The position numbers were made by a program, and so were the translations under genes. Positions 38,741 to 50,269 of a DNA stretch of 64,000 nt are shown here, in pieces. Under the pieces are notes generated by a model. It made no database searches and was not told the DNA's origin. It saw nothing but the letters and a program-made list of their open reading frames with translations. Positions within the stretch are counted from its first letter, which is position 1, and every line of letters begins with the position of its first letter. This stretch comes from Dryomyza anilis. Taxonomy: Eukaryota > Arthropoda > Insecta > Diptera > Dryomyzidae. The DNA is taken from positions 25,874,440 through 25,938,439 of the forward strand of contig OX638132.1 in assembly GCA_951804985.1 (NCBI GenBank). The letters are read 5' to 3'.

Positions 38741-39213
38741 AATTGCCGATTTCTTATAATAAAAATTTGCTACCACAACTAAACGCGGTGTTGCAACAAC
38801 TGAATCAGTCGAATTTTGACAGAACTAAGTAAATCGGTTGGCAAAAAAAGACGGTTGGCCCAACTGATTCGTTCTTTGGATGTACTTTCATTAAAATATG
38901 TTAATTAATTATAGAGATATAAATAATTATCTAATATAGTACTTTGATACTATATTAGATAACCTTGTTGAAGTTGAGAAATCAAAAAAGCTAAGTACTC
39001 AGTTATTTTTTACTTTTCGGTTACTACAAAATTTCATTCAAATCGGAAGACAACGTGCTAAGATTGATATTTCGGACGTGGATTGACCCATCTATATAAC
39101 ATGCGTCCTCAAATTTTGCATATTTTATAATGAAATAATTTTTATTGAAATCCGCCAACGGAGACCAGAAAAATACGATTTCTAACTTTAAACAGCTGTA
39201 TCGCAGCCAGTAT

Positions 39214-39500
39214 GTAGCGTCGGTAACTCGTGTGGATAGTGCGTTGAACGAAAAGGCGCTGGTGCGTTCGACTACGATCCAAAAGGTCCCTGGTTCGATC
39301 CCCAGCGACTGTCACATATTTCTCATAAAAAATATTTTTCTATGCGACGCTACCTCTCGGCAGTCAATGGCAAACTTACGAGAGTAAACATTGCCTATGA
39401 GAAGCTCTCACCCCGCCGTTCGGAGTCGGTATTAAACTGTAGGTTTCACCACTTTAAGTGCAAATATAAGTTCTAACTGTAGCGCCAAACTATTATTATC
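39214..39500 (+). mobile_element. tRNA-derived SINE, plus orientation, diverged
   Basis: A tRNA-like head starts at 'gtagcgtcggtaactcg', with the B-box-like 'ggttcgatcc' at about 39292. The body carries 'cattgcctatgagaagctc', 'cgccgttcgga' and 'ccaccacttt', and the tail is 'gccaaactattattat'. It is the only full-length copy in this orientation and is more diverged than those at 47036, 53224 and 62651. It inserted into the relic satellite. Confidence 0.8.
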
Positions 39501-39740
39501 TCAAACTTTACACACTTTAAATACTAACTTAAAATGACTGTATCTCGGCCAATATGCGTCGTCAAACTTTGCAAATTTTATAATAAAATAATACTCTGTC
39601 AGTCGGTAATTAATTTATTAAAATCCACCAACGGAGACCAGATTTCTAACTAAACATGGCTGTATTTTCGAAAATATGCATCGTAAAAGCCTCAAATTTA
39701 TTATATTTTATGATGAAATAATGCTGTCTGTCGTTTTTTA

Positions 39741-39936
39741 CACTCAGAAAACAGTTTCCTTATATTAAGGAAAATTTACTTGAAATTGCGTCAAGTTCAA
39801 TTTTACTTATTTTAAGGATGGTTTTTCCTTAATAGTAGTAAAATTTAATTTTAAGGAAAATTTTCCATAAAATAAGACAAATTTCGTAAAAATATGAAGT
39901 ATTTTCCTTATTATGAGGAAACTTTTTATCTGATCA
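39741..39936. mobile_element. Small TIR element (MITE) with TTCCTTA-rich arms
   Basis: The left end 'CACTCAGAAAACAGTTTCC' follows TA. The right end, in complement, is about 'GATCAGATAAAAAGTTTCC'. The arms continue as inverted 'ttccttatattaaggaaaa' words. It is about 196 bp with no coding capacity, and sits within a relic satellite unit. The right boundary is uncertain by a few bases. Confidence 0.5.
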
Positions 39937-40035
39937 GATTTCGGAGGAATCAGATTTCTAACTTAAAACGGCGTTATCTTCGCAGAAAACCTCAAACTTT
40001 ACACATTTTATTTATAATTTAAATGTCTGTATCTC

Positions 40036-40483
40036 TGCCAATATTAGTCAATTAATTTACTTTCTTTTATTATTAAATCAATTATTGAATTATCAATTAT
40101 TAAATTGTTGAAAACGAAAATCAAATTTGCATTTCACATACATTTAGTTCACATTTATTCACTAAGTATTATGATATTTTTTTATAACACAATTATAAAT
40201 TTGCACATTTTTCTAATTGGTGAATGATTATTTTTAGTTTGCTTAAAAATAATACATAATGGTTGCACAATTTAAAAACATCAATAAAAATATATATATT
40301 TTTGTGTTGTCTAAATTACATTAGATTAATACATAGTATATATTAGCATTAGAAATTACAAAACAAAAATTTGTAAAAAAAATATTTAATTAAACAATAC
40401 ACTATCAACTAATAAATATTGCGAAAATGAAGAATTTACATTTGAGATTAAGTGTAAAAATATCAACTGCATTGGCTGCGCAT
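40036..40483 (-). other. 3' flank / 3' UTR of the peptidase gene
   Basis: AT-rich, no ORF. On the minus strand an AATAAA lies at 40159-40154, about 325 bases past the stop codon, and could end the transcript. No other structure was seen. Confidence 0.35.
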
Positions 40484-43400
40484 TTACCAGACCTCGCATT
40501 TATGCACTGGATTCATGGGTGAACCGTCCGGACAATTGAAGTCCTTGGCAAAGTCCTTCATATTGCTGAGTGAGCCAAGAACACGGAACTCGGACGGCGA
40601 ATGTACGCCGGTGGTGATGCGCATCTTGAGGGATTCTGAAAAGTAAAAAATAAATCACAATAAATTATTGCTTCCGTATAACGTTGACTCGAAAGTTACC
40701 TTTTCTGTACTTGGAACACCATGTCTGGCCTGCGGAGATCCAGAACATTTGCTCGGGCGTATAATCCAAACCGGGCAGTTTGGGTTCAGCACCGTTTTTG
40801 GCCGCCCACTGACGGTAGGCAATATATGATTCCTTGACGCCCCCATTGTCGGCAATATTTTCGCCCTGTGTATTGATGCCATTCAACTAAAGAGAGACAT
40901 GGGATTAAATATTTTAATATCGACATTTTATTAATGTAAGAAAGGTATATGCACAGAAAAAAAAATTATATCAGAACCATTCATAATATTAATGACTACC
41001 GACATCAATGTTATGAATGCGATCATAAATATGATGAACGTTTGGTAACTGTCGAAAAAGTGTTCTTCAATATGATGAACTGTTTGTGAAGAATACGTTG
41101 CATCATATTAATGAACAAAAACATAAAATGGAAGATATCGTAGTAAAATGATTGTAAAAGTAACATGAACTTATTTTTTAAGTGTATTGATGAATATTAT
41201 AAAGATTTTTTGATAAATTTCAAAACACCATACAAAGGATTTACATCTCATTGTTTAATATTTGTCTGATTTATAAAGGGGTTGGAAACATGTTTAAATT
41301 GTTAAACGTTATAGTTAATAATTCATCCAACGGACTTTCATTCGGATTTAATTATTTTAAGATCTGAATCGAATACAAAATTATGAAATATGGCACGCAG
41401 TGTGCCTAAACGCTTTTTAGATCTTAATTAACTTTTCAAAATCAAAATAATTTTTAAAATCGAATAATTAATATATTTTTGACACTTTTTGGAAATAATT
41501 TTCAAGAAAACAATTTCAACTTTGCTGATTTTTAGCTCTTTAACCATTATAGATATAATCATTAATTTCAAAAATTACATTCACTTAATAATTTTCTACA
41601 CAATACTGTTAAAATTATAAAAATCGTTTGTGTGGTTCCGCAAATAATGAACTTCATTAATTTTTAGAGCATTTGTAGGGCATCACTGAATCCGTGCGGA
41701 ATGGGATTTTGAGATATTTTAATGCGGATTTGACATAAAACAGTGGATTTCGAATATCGAAATTACATTTCCATATCGCAAGGATCCAAGAATAGCTTAA
41801 TATTCCTATTCGTACAGACGGATTTCAGAATTGGGAGGTTTATAGAAAACATTTAGCTCGATTTAGCGATGGGTTTAAAAATTGGAATGTTTAAAGAAAA
41901 CATTTAGCTCGATTTTCGTAATACTTACATTTAACTGTGTGGATTTTTCTGTATAGTTGCCGTACTGCTCAATGATACATTTGGCCTTCTCCAAGTATGC
42001 ATTCTGCGTATCGGGTGCCCACCAGTCGACCAAATTGCCATCGACATCGAACTGTCTGCCCTGATCGTCAAAGCCGTGCGTAATCTCATGACCAATAACG
42101 TAGCCAATCGCTCCGTAATTCATATACTTTGGACGTTGTGCATTGAAGAAATGTCCCTGCAGGATGCCGGCGGGAAATTCTGCAAAATGATAAATATACG
42201 TTATATTGATTCTTTATTTATTGAGATTTCTATGTATTTTATATCGGATTATATCCAATTTACAAAAACATCCAGAATGTTTTATTCAATAATATATTTG
42301 CTTTGCAATAAACACTGTCGTTACATCTCGAATTTAATAAACTACAAACTTTATATACGACTGTATGAGAAGTTATTTTTAATAAACTAATTAATTTTGT
42401 TGTAGCGAAACTCCCAACAGAATACCAAATTCAGTCGTCTCAGCAAATAATACAATAGTTAAAAACCAACTTGTTCTATATATCATTGATTTAAAACTAC
42501 AGTTTAGTTCTTATAAGTTAATGCAGTGGATTGCGACGAAAGGTTCTGGCAATACCAAAAATAGACCTCTTGACAGACAATAAAAAAGTTCTTCAGTGCT
42601 ACTGTGCTATAAATATCGTTTACAAGAACCGAATATGGCATGTGGAACGAATGAGTGAAAATGATCCAGCCAAATCAGCGCTGGAAAGACCAAGTTGGCG
42701 ACAACCTAGCAAAGCTTGCGGCGGAAGACGTTTTTATCCGCGGTCAAGACCAACTCTGTAAGTCTATACCTCCCTTTATGTACCGGAACTTGCCCGTCGC
42801 ATCGGGAGAATTCCGATACTTATTTCTCTATTCTATGCCTGATTTGAGCAGTACAAATATAACGCAAATATTGCAAAGGAACTCGAACCAGTAGAAACTT
42901 TTCCAAGCCAAAACCAACTAAGTAAGTCTATACCTCCCTTCATGTATCGGAACTTTCCCGCCGCATCGGAAGAATTCCGTTACTTATTATTCTATGCCTG
43001 ATTTAAGCAGTACAAATATAACTCAAATATTGCAAAGGAACTCGACCGAGTAGAGACTTTTCCGCGGCTGAAGACGTTTTTATCCGCGGTCAAGACCAAC
43101 TATCTAAGTCAATACCTCCCTTCATGTACCGGAACTTGCCCGTCGCATCGAATCCCGTTACTTATTTCTCTATTCTATGCCTGATTTGGGCAGTACAAAT
43201 ATAACTCAAATATTGCAAAGGAGCTCGACACAGTAGAGACTTTTCCACGACTGAAGACGGTTTTATCCGCGGCCAAGTCCAACTAAGTAAGTATATACCT
43301 CCCTTAATGTACCGGAACTTTCCCACAGCATCGGAAGAATTCCGTTACTTATTTCTCTATTCTATGCCTGATTTGGGCGGTACAAATATTACTCAAATAT

Positions 43401-46400
43401 TGCAAACGAACTCGACCCAGTATTTTGAATAATTAAACTTAATTCGGTACTTACGAATGCTATTCTCAATAGACGAGTAGAAGGCGTTCACAATAGCCGG
43501 CCTGGCGTGACGCACCCAGTCGGTTTTGTTCACCGGCAGACGCAACTTATTGAATGAGTAGTCGGTACCGAAGACATTCATGTTCAAGAACGATTCAAAG
43601 TACTTATCCGAATCGATTTCCAATTTGCGGAAGTAATCGGTCAATTTATCGTTGTCCAACATCTCATCCGGATAACCGATGTGTGTTTTCATCGAGTGCA
43701 GTTTCTTTTGGGCCTCCTTCTTGGTGGCATCATCCATCCAAACGACTTCATCCAGAATGTTGCTAAATACTCCGCGTATATTGTTCACCATCTCGAGGGC
43801 AATGGCCTTCGAGTCCTGTTTGAAATGTTTCTGCACATAAAGCGAACCCACCGAAATGGCTAAACTGTGTTATGAATGATGATGGTGATGGATCAAAATG
43901 TATGTGGCAGATGAAGCAACGTAAATGAAAGAAATGAGAAAAAACATGTTGTCAATATAAGCGACATTGTTCTGTATGAAGTAATTAAATAAAAATATAA
44001 TTAAACTTAAATGTACGAATACTAAAGCTTTTTTTGGGTAATTGCTTGCTGAGCTTTTGATTGTGTGCTTTGCGCGCGCGCGATGTGCATAATGAAACCA
44101 GTAAATTCGGATTAAATACGGACTCTGAAACCTTTACCATTAATTTGATTTGCAATGAATTTTAGTATGTAGTCGTCTAATTTGAACAAAGTTTATTTTT
44201 AAATGTAATCATGATGATTTGTTCCGCAGAACACAATATATATGAACGACATCTGGTGAAATGCGGAATATGTCTTTGTGTGTATTATAAAATGGTATAT
44301 TATAGTCAGTATCGGACAAAATTTAATATTGTATGTAACAGCGTGTTTATGAATAAGCATTTTTTGTAATTTCCCAGTCTGCCATGTCTTGGAGATCTTC
44401 GATGCCTCGAAGCTTTCTCGAATAACATCGATAAAAAAGTTCAATCTCTTGAATTATCGATTTTATTTTATTTCTTTAATTGTCGTAGTTTCAATTTATT
44501 TGACAAGATACGATATTTAAATGTTTATCGCATCGATATCGCAATATTTCTCAAACATAGAATATTTAATTTGTTCGATATCGTTCGATTTCGTAAATTG
44601 TCGCGTACCGAGAATGCTCCAACAGAAAGCATCGATATCTACCTACTATGTAGGTACAATTTGACGCTTGATATCGCTACTGAAAAATGTCCGTTTCTTC
44701 TGGCATTGATCTCGAAACGAATGGCATACTGGGTTAATACAATAATTTTTAATGTTTGCAAATATTAACACGAACAACACAAGTTATATAATTTCGTATA
44801 TATGATAAATTGTAATTTTTTCCAGTGAATATTTGAGTAGATGATCCTTTAAAAATTATAAATAATGTGCATAAGAGCTAAGGTTCCTTTGTGCAAGTAA
44901 GTTCAGGATCCTTTGTCCAACAAAAGTTGACTTTCGGTTGACTTGATCGTTAACGGATATTTAATGAAAAGCATAACAAGAATGTTCCATTCTTTGCGTG
45001 GTTCCTGATTAAATTATTTACGAAATAATACATTAATGTTAGAAAAAACCACACACACGCTAACATTAATAATGTGACAGCAAAACGTTAAAGCAATATC
45101 TTCCGATACGACAATAAAATAAAACTAAACAAATAAATTCTAGGTACCCGATTCCATCTTCGACTCCTTCAATATCGCTGCTAAAAAAACAAAAGACAGA
45201 CAATAAAAAAAAAACATTAACATGACTGTATGTTGTTGTGGGGGTTTTTGTTTGGGTTAAACCAATCAAAATTTTATGTTTTGGATCCAAACAAAATATA
45301 GGATAAAATTATATAAAAAAAAAACTTAGATCAATTGATTTTTTTATAACTAATTTTGCATCAAGTTACGTATTGAATTTATAAATAATACACATCATAG
45401 CTAAAACTTATATTACAAAATATTGGCATGCGGAACGAAATGGTTGGATCATATTCAGAAACAGGAAGATGCTAATTATATAAAAATAACCTCTGAGATA
45501 TTGCATGAAATGGAGACATTTCAAAAGAGCCTACTTTACAATATATATATTTTTTTTAACATTGCAAATTTAATACCTATTGACATTAAAAGCCATATTC
45601 TTTACCCAAGTAGAAATAGTGCTAGAGTCATGATCGAGAAATTATCATTGTATTTCTACTCTACACACTTTGATCACGCATTTGTAAAACAGATGGAGGC
45701 TTGTCCAGTTTGGAAAAGTATATGTGCTATGAACAAAATGACCTCCTGAGTCGATTTTGCAATGATCGTCGGTCTGTGTTTCTATGTGCCTGTTGAATTC
45801 AAGATTACAGAAAAACTAGAATAGTTAGATCAATAGAACTTCAAAGTTAAATGTCCGGTAATGAACATGATGGGTCTATTGTAACCTGTAACGTGATGTT
45901 CAAGTAACTCATATAGCACTAGAGTTAATTTAAATGCACTCAAGGCTATCTCTTTGCTTACGAAAAGCAGCACGTTTTTCATAACTACGAATAGAAGCTC
46001 AAGTTCAATTTCCCCACGAAAACAATCACATTTTTATTATACCCAATAAAGAATCGAAACGAAGAATAATTTTATTTTTGCCACGAAAAGAAACACTTTT
46101 GCATTTAGCTTCAAAAAAAGCACATCTTTCATTTCGCCAAGAATAAAAGCATTATATATTTCTTCAAGAATGTTATCCCAGTAGACGGTTTTGTGCACAA
46201 GAGCAAACTTTGTAAGAAAAATTTGTTCCATTGGTATTTGGCCAGAACACACGTGCGTCATTGGACATTTTTTTGGAATAATTTGTTTCAATGGGATTTG
46301 GCCAGAACCCAATTGCGTCATTGGATATATTTTGGAAAAAATTTGTTCCTTTGGGATTTGGCCAGAACCCACTTACGTCATTGTGCATTTTTTGGAAAAA

Positions 46401-49337
46401 CTGTTTGTTCGCTAAATCCTAAAGGAACTAATTTTTCATAAAAAAAATGTCCAATGACGCAATTGGGTTCTGGCCAAATACCAATAGAAAAAAAAATTCA
46501 AAAAAAAAGTAGGATCTGGCCAAATCTGCTGCATGTGTATCTATGACCATTGGAACAGTTTTATCCAAAAAAAATTTTTCAATGACACAACTGGACACCA
46601 CGTCAACAATAATATATATTGGGATATCTGTATCGAAAACACATAAATGCTTTTATTCGTGCGAAATTAAAAATGTGCTTTTATTCGTAGACGAAATAAA
46701 AATGTGCTTCTATAAAGTTATGCTTCTGTTCGTAGAGAAATGGAGAATGCGATTCTTTTCGTGGATAAAATAAACTTATGCTTGTTGATGTGCGGTTTTT
46801 CGTAAGCAAATTGAAACGTGTGGGTTTTCGTAAGAGGCATCGATCTATTGTCTGTTTTCTCACAAACAAAAGTATTCACCCCTCTCTCTCCTCAATACAT
46901 GCCTGTCAGATTCCCTGGAATTTCTGGACATATCAATTCAATGTGAAATCCGTTTGAATTGAATGTCGAAAGAAGCGATCAAGTGCCTCGGTTTTCTATA
47001 ACGTTGTAAGAGACTTTACTACTTACGAACTATATAATAGTTTGGCACTACAGTTCTATAAGAACTTAGGCCGAGCTCTCTCACCATTTTGAGCTGTGCG
47101 TGTTATATTTGTACTCAAAGTGGTAGGACCTACAGTTTATTGCCGAATCCAAACGGCGGGTGAGAGCTTTTCATAGGCAATGTTTTCATAGGCGGAGGTT
47201 TGCCATTTACTGCCGAGGGGTAGCGCGGTATAGAAAAATGTTTCTATGAAAAGATGTTGTTAGCCCCAGTCCAAGCTTGAACCGGGGACCTTTCGCCTCG
47301 CAGTCCAACGCACTAACCACTGAGCTACCGCGGCTACTCTTACGAACTATATGCACCACCTACATTCGGCCAAGGAAGGAATACAAATTAAAATAAAAAT
47401 CCTCTTTAGTGTTTCTTGACCGAATTCGACAACTTGCGAGGAATAAGGGATTTTGTTCTCTTGACAACCAAAGGGCCATCGGCTGTGTAAGCCGGTTTAA
47501 TAGGTTTCACACAGGTAAAGTTCGAGGTTAATACTTGATAGTTGTAGTTATTTTCCTACTTCTAAATTTTTCATGTCACCTAACCTTCCATACAGTTTTT
47601 ACCTTGTCATAACTCGACCAGTTACATGAGAAACATGTTCTGATTATGATCAGGTCTTCCCTAACTGGTTCCACACATCTCAAAAATATAAATATGACTT
47701 ATTCCTGTTAACATTTTAGATCCAACCATCCGGAAAACCTTCTCGCTTCCTTCAAATACTTCATGCCAAACTCACTCACGAACTTACCTGCCACTAGTAA
47801 TATCGACGCACTCCTTCCAACGTGCCTCCTGTTCTTGACGTCCGGACAAAGCGGTGGCATATTGCAACTGACGCTTACGGAATTCCTCCGTGAGGAAAGC
47901 CACCGAGAAGGCGTGTATGCGCCACATCATATAATTGGCAATCACACGCTTTGGTGTCTTAGCCAACAAAACGCCAAGATCCTCGAAGAAGCTGGGCACC
48001 GACAGGTTGATTGGCTCATTCTCCGCGACACTCAAACCCTGTGGCAATAGGGCATTAATATAGTCCAACCATTGTACATACGGATAGGCCTCCTGCAGCT
48101 GCTTGATGGAGCGCAGGTTATAGAGATCGTTCGAGTTGCGACGCTTCTCGTTGGGCCAAGAGATCTAAGTGTGCGGTAATTTGTGTGATTTTCGCATATT
48201 CGTTTAGTCTACCAGTACTCACATTTGCCAGATCCATTTCGAATTGCAATGATTCGCCGAGCTCCAGTTTGGCCTTCTCGTGATCGGCGCCAAAGAGCAC
48301 CGCCATATCAACCATATAATCGAAATAGGCGGACACAAGCGTCTCATTGAAACCCTTGATCAGATACTCGCGACTCAGACCGATCGACGATTGATCGAGC
48401 TTTTTATAAAAAAAAATAAAATAAAAAAAAAAAAAACAATATATAAACCTAATTTCGCTACTCAATTAAAATTACTTACATCGATGATGCGTTTGGTGCT
48501 GTTCTTCAGATCCACACCAATAGAGAAATCGACAATATAGTCCATGCTAAAGCCCATTTTGCGGAAATTCTTTGTAGCCTCCTGCCAGGTCCATGTATTC
48601 TCAGGATCCCAGGCGGCGCCCTTGATCAATGGCCAGCCGCCAAGTGACTCGGCTATTTTGGTAATGGGCGTGGTACCTAATTCTTCGATTAGTGCTGTCG
48701 GAAATGAGGGACACATTTAAAATCTTCTATGATTTTTTTGATTAAATCAAAATTTACTTTTATTCATGCACGCTTTGTAGAGCATATTTGGCAAACGGTA
48801 ATGTTTCGGATCTGTTAGCGGACGTTCTTCAGTAATAATCTCCTTCAGCTGCTCCTGCAGCTTATCACCAATTACCGAGAATGTATTAACGGACACTTTG
48901 TCCTCGGCGATCATCTCCTCCTCGAGGTAAGTGCCGCAGGAGAACTGGTAGAAATCATCGCATGCATCCACAGCCACATTCATTTTGCTCAGCACCGCAG
49001 ATGCGGTATGAATGCACTCAGCAGTAAGGCAAACATCGTCATGGCGCGACTGTTCGTTCTTGTTGGGCATCATCGATAGATCGTTCTGTGGTGGAGTGCC
49101 GGCCCCATGCAGAGCCTCGGCCGGTTGGGGCATCGGTTTGACATCTAGAAATTTATAAATATTACTATTATATATCGGGGGGGGTGTTGGATGAGCAGCT
49201 TACCTGTGCCCATTTTGTTGGAGAGTATGACCGAGACCAGGCCGATGACCAAACCGACTACAACGATCAGTGCAAAGACACTCAGCAAAGTGAGGCATCG
49301 CTCGAGTGTGGTGCGTCTGCGCCACCAGTTGGGATTT
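40484..49337 (-). CDS. Neprilysin-like M13 zinc metallopeptidase, start exon not found
   Basis: Nine coding exons on the minus strand: 49337-49204, 49144-48758, 48694-48480, 48399-48223, 48164-47788, 43864-43455, 42179-41929, 40886-40700 and 40635-40484. All are GT/AG with compatible phases and encode 762 residues. The first visible exon starts N-P-N-W-W-R-R-R and then a roughly 23-residue hydrophobic segment, so this is a type II membrane protein with an extracellular catalytic domain. Catalytic motifs: V-N-A-F-Y-S (exon 43864), zinc-binding H-E-I-T-H-G-F-D (exon 42179), E-N-I-A-D-N-G-G with the third zinc ligand E (exon 40886), and the family-typical C-terminus C-E-V-W. Known role: neprilysins cleave short peptides such as neuropeptides. 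All key residues are intact. The 43864 exon uses the acceptor four bases before an in-frame-breaking alternative. The first visible exon begins in phase 2, so an upstream start exon is required; it was not found. Which Drosophila Nep it matches is undecided. Confidence 0.93.
40887..41928. other. Peptidase intron with a possible small TIR element
   Basis: The intron lies between exons 42179-41929 and 40886-40700. At about 40950-41190 a loosely TIR-bounded AT-rich segment ('gcacagaaaaaaaaa' against complement 'tacacttaaaaaataag') with repeated 'atgatgaac' words may be a degraded MITE. Nothing else was seen. Confidence 0.3.
42531..42720 (+). pseudogene. Possible non-LTR retrotransposon ORF tail fragment
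   Basis: A short frame reads [13 protein letters not shown]. After a frame change it continues as [13 protein letters not shown], resembling the 'GHVxRM ... RPRKRWxDxVxxDL' tail of many endonuclease/reverse transcriptase ORFs in non-LTR elements. It is frameshifted and isolated, in a peptidase intron, and merges into the tandem repeat starting near 42705. The match is by eye only. Confidence 0.35.
42705..43430. repeat. Four-copy tandem repeat of about 183 bp in a peptidase intron
   Basis: The word 'tacctccctt' recurs at about 42768, 42931, 43113 and 43297 (spacings about 164, 182 and 183). Each unit contains 'tttttatccgcggtcaaga', 'tgtaccggaacttgcccg', 'tctattctatgcctgattt' and 'aactcaaatattgcaaagg'. 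Copies two to four are near-identical and copy one is shorter. The first unit overlaps the retroelement-like tail, so the repeat may derive from a retrotransposon 3' end. Confidence 0.75.
43865..46185. other. Large peptidase intron, proximal half
   Basis: This is part of the 3.9-kb intron between exons 48164-47788 and 43864-43455. It holds a (GC)n run at about 44071-44082. A dispersed repeat at about 44500-44710 (words 'atcgcatcgatatcgc', 'cgatatcgttcgatttcg', 'ctatgtaggtacaatttga') is also present, split in two, at 61435-61520 and 63090-63170. An 11-bp inverted repeat ('attaatgttag') lies at 45032-45070. No convincing gene; the open frame at 45423-45749 has no recognisable domain. Confidence 0.4.
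46186..46590. repeat. 60-bp tandem repeat (3 copies) followed by an inverted copy
   Basis: 'ggccagaac' recurs at about 46240, 46300 and 46360, a 60-bp period. Each unit contains 'aaaatttgtt', 'tgggatttggccagaacc' and 'gcgtcattgg'. At about 46445-46490 the same words appear in complement ('ccaatgacgcaattgggttc'), with a further degraded copy to about 46590, so the block can fold back. Open frames across it are a by-product of the 60-bp (20-codon) period. Confidence 0.75.
47036..47338 (-). mobile_element. tRNA-derived SINE with 14-bp target duplication
   Basis: Read on the minus strand, it begins 'gtagccgcggtagctcagtgg', containing an A-box-like 'tagctcagtgg', then a B-box-like 'ggttcaagc' with 'aaaggtccc' between. 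A non-tRNA body follows ('cattgcctatg', 'cgccgtttgga', 'ccactttgagtac', 'gagagagctcggcc'), ending in 'gtgccaaactatt'. It is flanked by the perfect direct repeat 'cttacgaactatat' (47022-47035 and 47339-47352), the hallmark of LINE-assisted insertion. It lies in the 3.9-kb peptidase intron. Confidence 0.9.
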
Positions 49338-50269
49338 CTAAAAAATAATAAAATAAAAATGTTAATACTAAATATAAGCAGAATCGTTATAATAATGTAA
49401 TATTCCAAAAAAGTACTAAATAGCAAATATGGAATATCACACTAAATTAATATGAAATTTTTTGCATTTTTTTTCTTATTAAATGCTAGTTAAACGGCAT
49501 TTCTAAACATCATGCTAAATAAACGGCATTCCCCACACTATTTAAAATTTTATTTGATGCAGTAAAAATCGCAGCAATTATTGAATGCATTCACGATTCT
49601 GATTTCAAAAATTTTTGAAATATAACCTAATTTTCGATTTCTCAAAATTTTACTTTTTTTATATTTTTAATATTAAACCGAAAATCTAGAATGAACTAAT
49701 CTCTTCGGAGTTAGGCAGATAAAACCTTTCGATGTAACATAAAAATATGATTATATGAGATTATGAAATGATGTGTTTTAATCAGGGTTTGAAAGCAATG
49801 CACAAACTCTCACTTTTTATTGCTTTGCTGTTGAGCGAAAGCAAGAGTTTTGTTGTATTACAGTGCCATGCTTCGAAAGTAAACAATATTTGTATTTATT
49901 TCAGAGGATTACTTCGAAAGAAAGCATTTCTAATTGTGTTTGTCATGAAAAATGCTTGACTATTGGAAATAACCTTTCTTTTGAAATGCTTCAAAATATT
50001 TATATTGTTTGCTCTTTGCTAAAAGGTTTTTTGACTCTTTGACTCTTTCGGAGTCATTCCTCATATTGTTCATCGATTCTCGTTACCAAATTTACTGTTA
50101 TTATATTTTGTATGCAAACTATACTGAAACTGTGTGCGAACTACTGTGTGCGAACTCAGTTAACAAACAATTGCTTGCTGGGGAAGATAACTATAATTTT
50201 TGGAACATAAGAAACAAAATCAGAAAAAAAACAAAAAAAAGACAAAGAAAACCAAAATTTACACTAATT
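49338..50269. other. Region upstream of the first visible peptidase exon
   Basis: AT-rich, presumably intron 5' of the membrane-anchor exon. No start exon was found that supplies two bases of a split codon. No other structure is recognised. Confidence 0.35.

Larger units (their letters stand above)
38081..38882 (+). mobile_element. TA-flanked repeat, copy 2 (802 bp), carrying promoter and small ORF
   Basis: TA flanks both ends (38079-38080 and 38883-38884). The ends are 'CACACAAAAAATAATT' and, in complement, 'CATCCAAAGAACGAATC'. It is homologous to the inverted copy at 32924-33572, but longer in the middle. The interior holds a TATA box, an initiator-like site, an 86-codon ORF, an AATAAA at 38758-38763 and a 34-bp hairpin (separate entries). 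There is no transposase, so mobilisation would need a Tc1/mariner-like enzyme in trans. Confidence 0.7.
39090..40035. repeat. Relic satellite, diverged units interrupted by two elements
   Basis: Units of roughly 120 bp recur at about 39105-39213, 39501-39560, 39561-39690, 39691-39740 and 39937-40035. They share 'ccaacggagaccag', 'atttctaact', 'aaaatgactgtatctcgg', 'aatatgcgtcg' and 'tcaaactttgcaaatttt'. A SINE (39214-39500) and a MITE (39741-39936) split them. Several of these words match, in the same order, the complement of the 138-bp satellite monomer, so the two repeats look related. Confidence 0.6.

Noticed and set aside
43849..43864. Alternative acceptor for the peptidase exon four bases further in
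   Set aside because: Using it shifts the frame. Only the acceptor before 43864 continues the upstream phase into the conserved S-V-G-S-L-Y-V segment.
44071..44082. Alternating GC run as a Z-DNA regulatory site
   Set aside because: Only about 12 bases long, within an intron, with no supporting context.
45423..45749. 108-codon open frame in a peptidase intron
   Set aside because: No recognisable domain, composition like the AT-rich surroundings, and no promoter or splice context supports it.
46191..46441. Overlapping open frames on both strands
   Set aside because: They arise from a 60-bp tandem repeat whose length is a multiple of 3. Both strands are open for the same reason.
47036..47338. 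Functional tRNA gene at the SINE head (also 53224, 55079 and 62651)
   Set aside because: A-box and B-box words are present, but the sequence runs into a repeated non-tRNA body, does not close a cloverleaf acceptor stem, and two copies have insertion duplications typical of SINEs.
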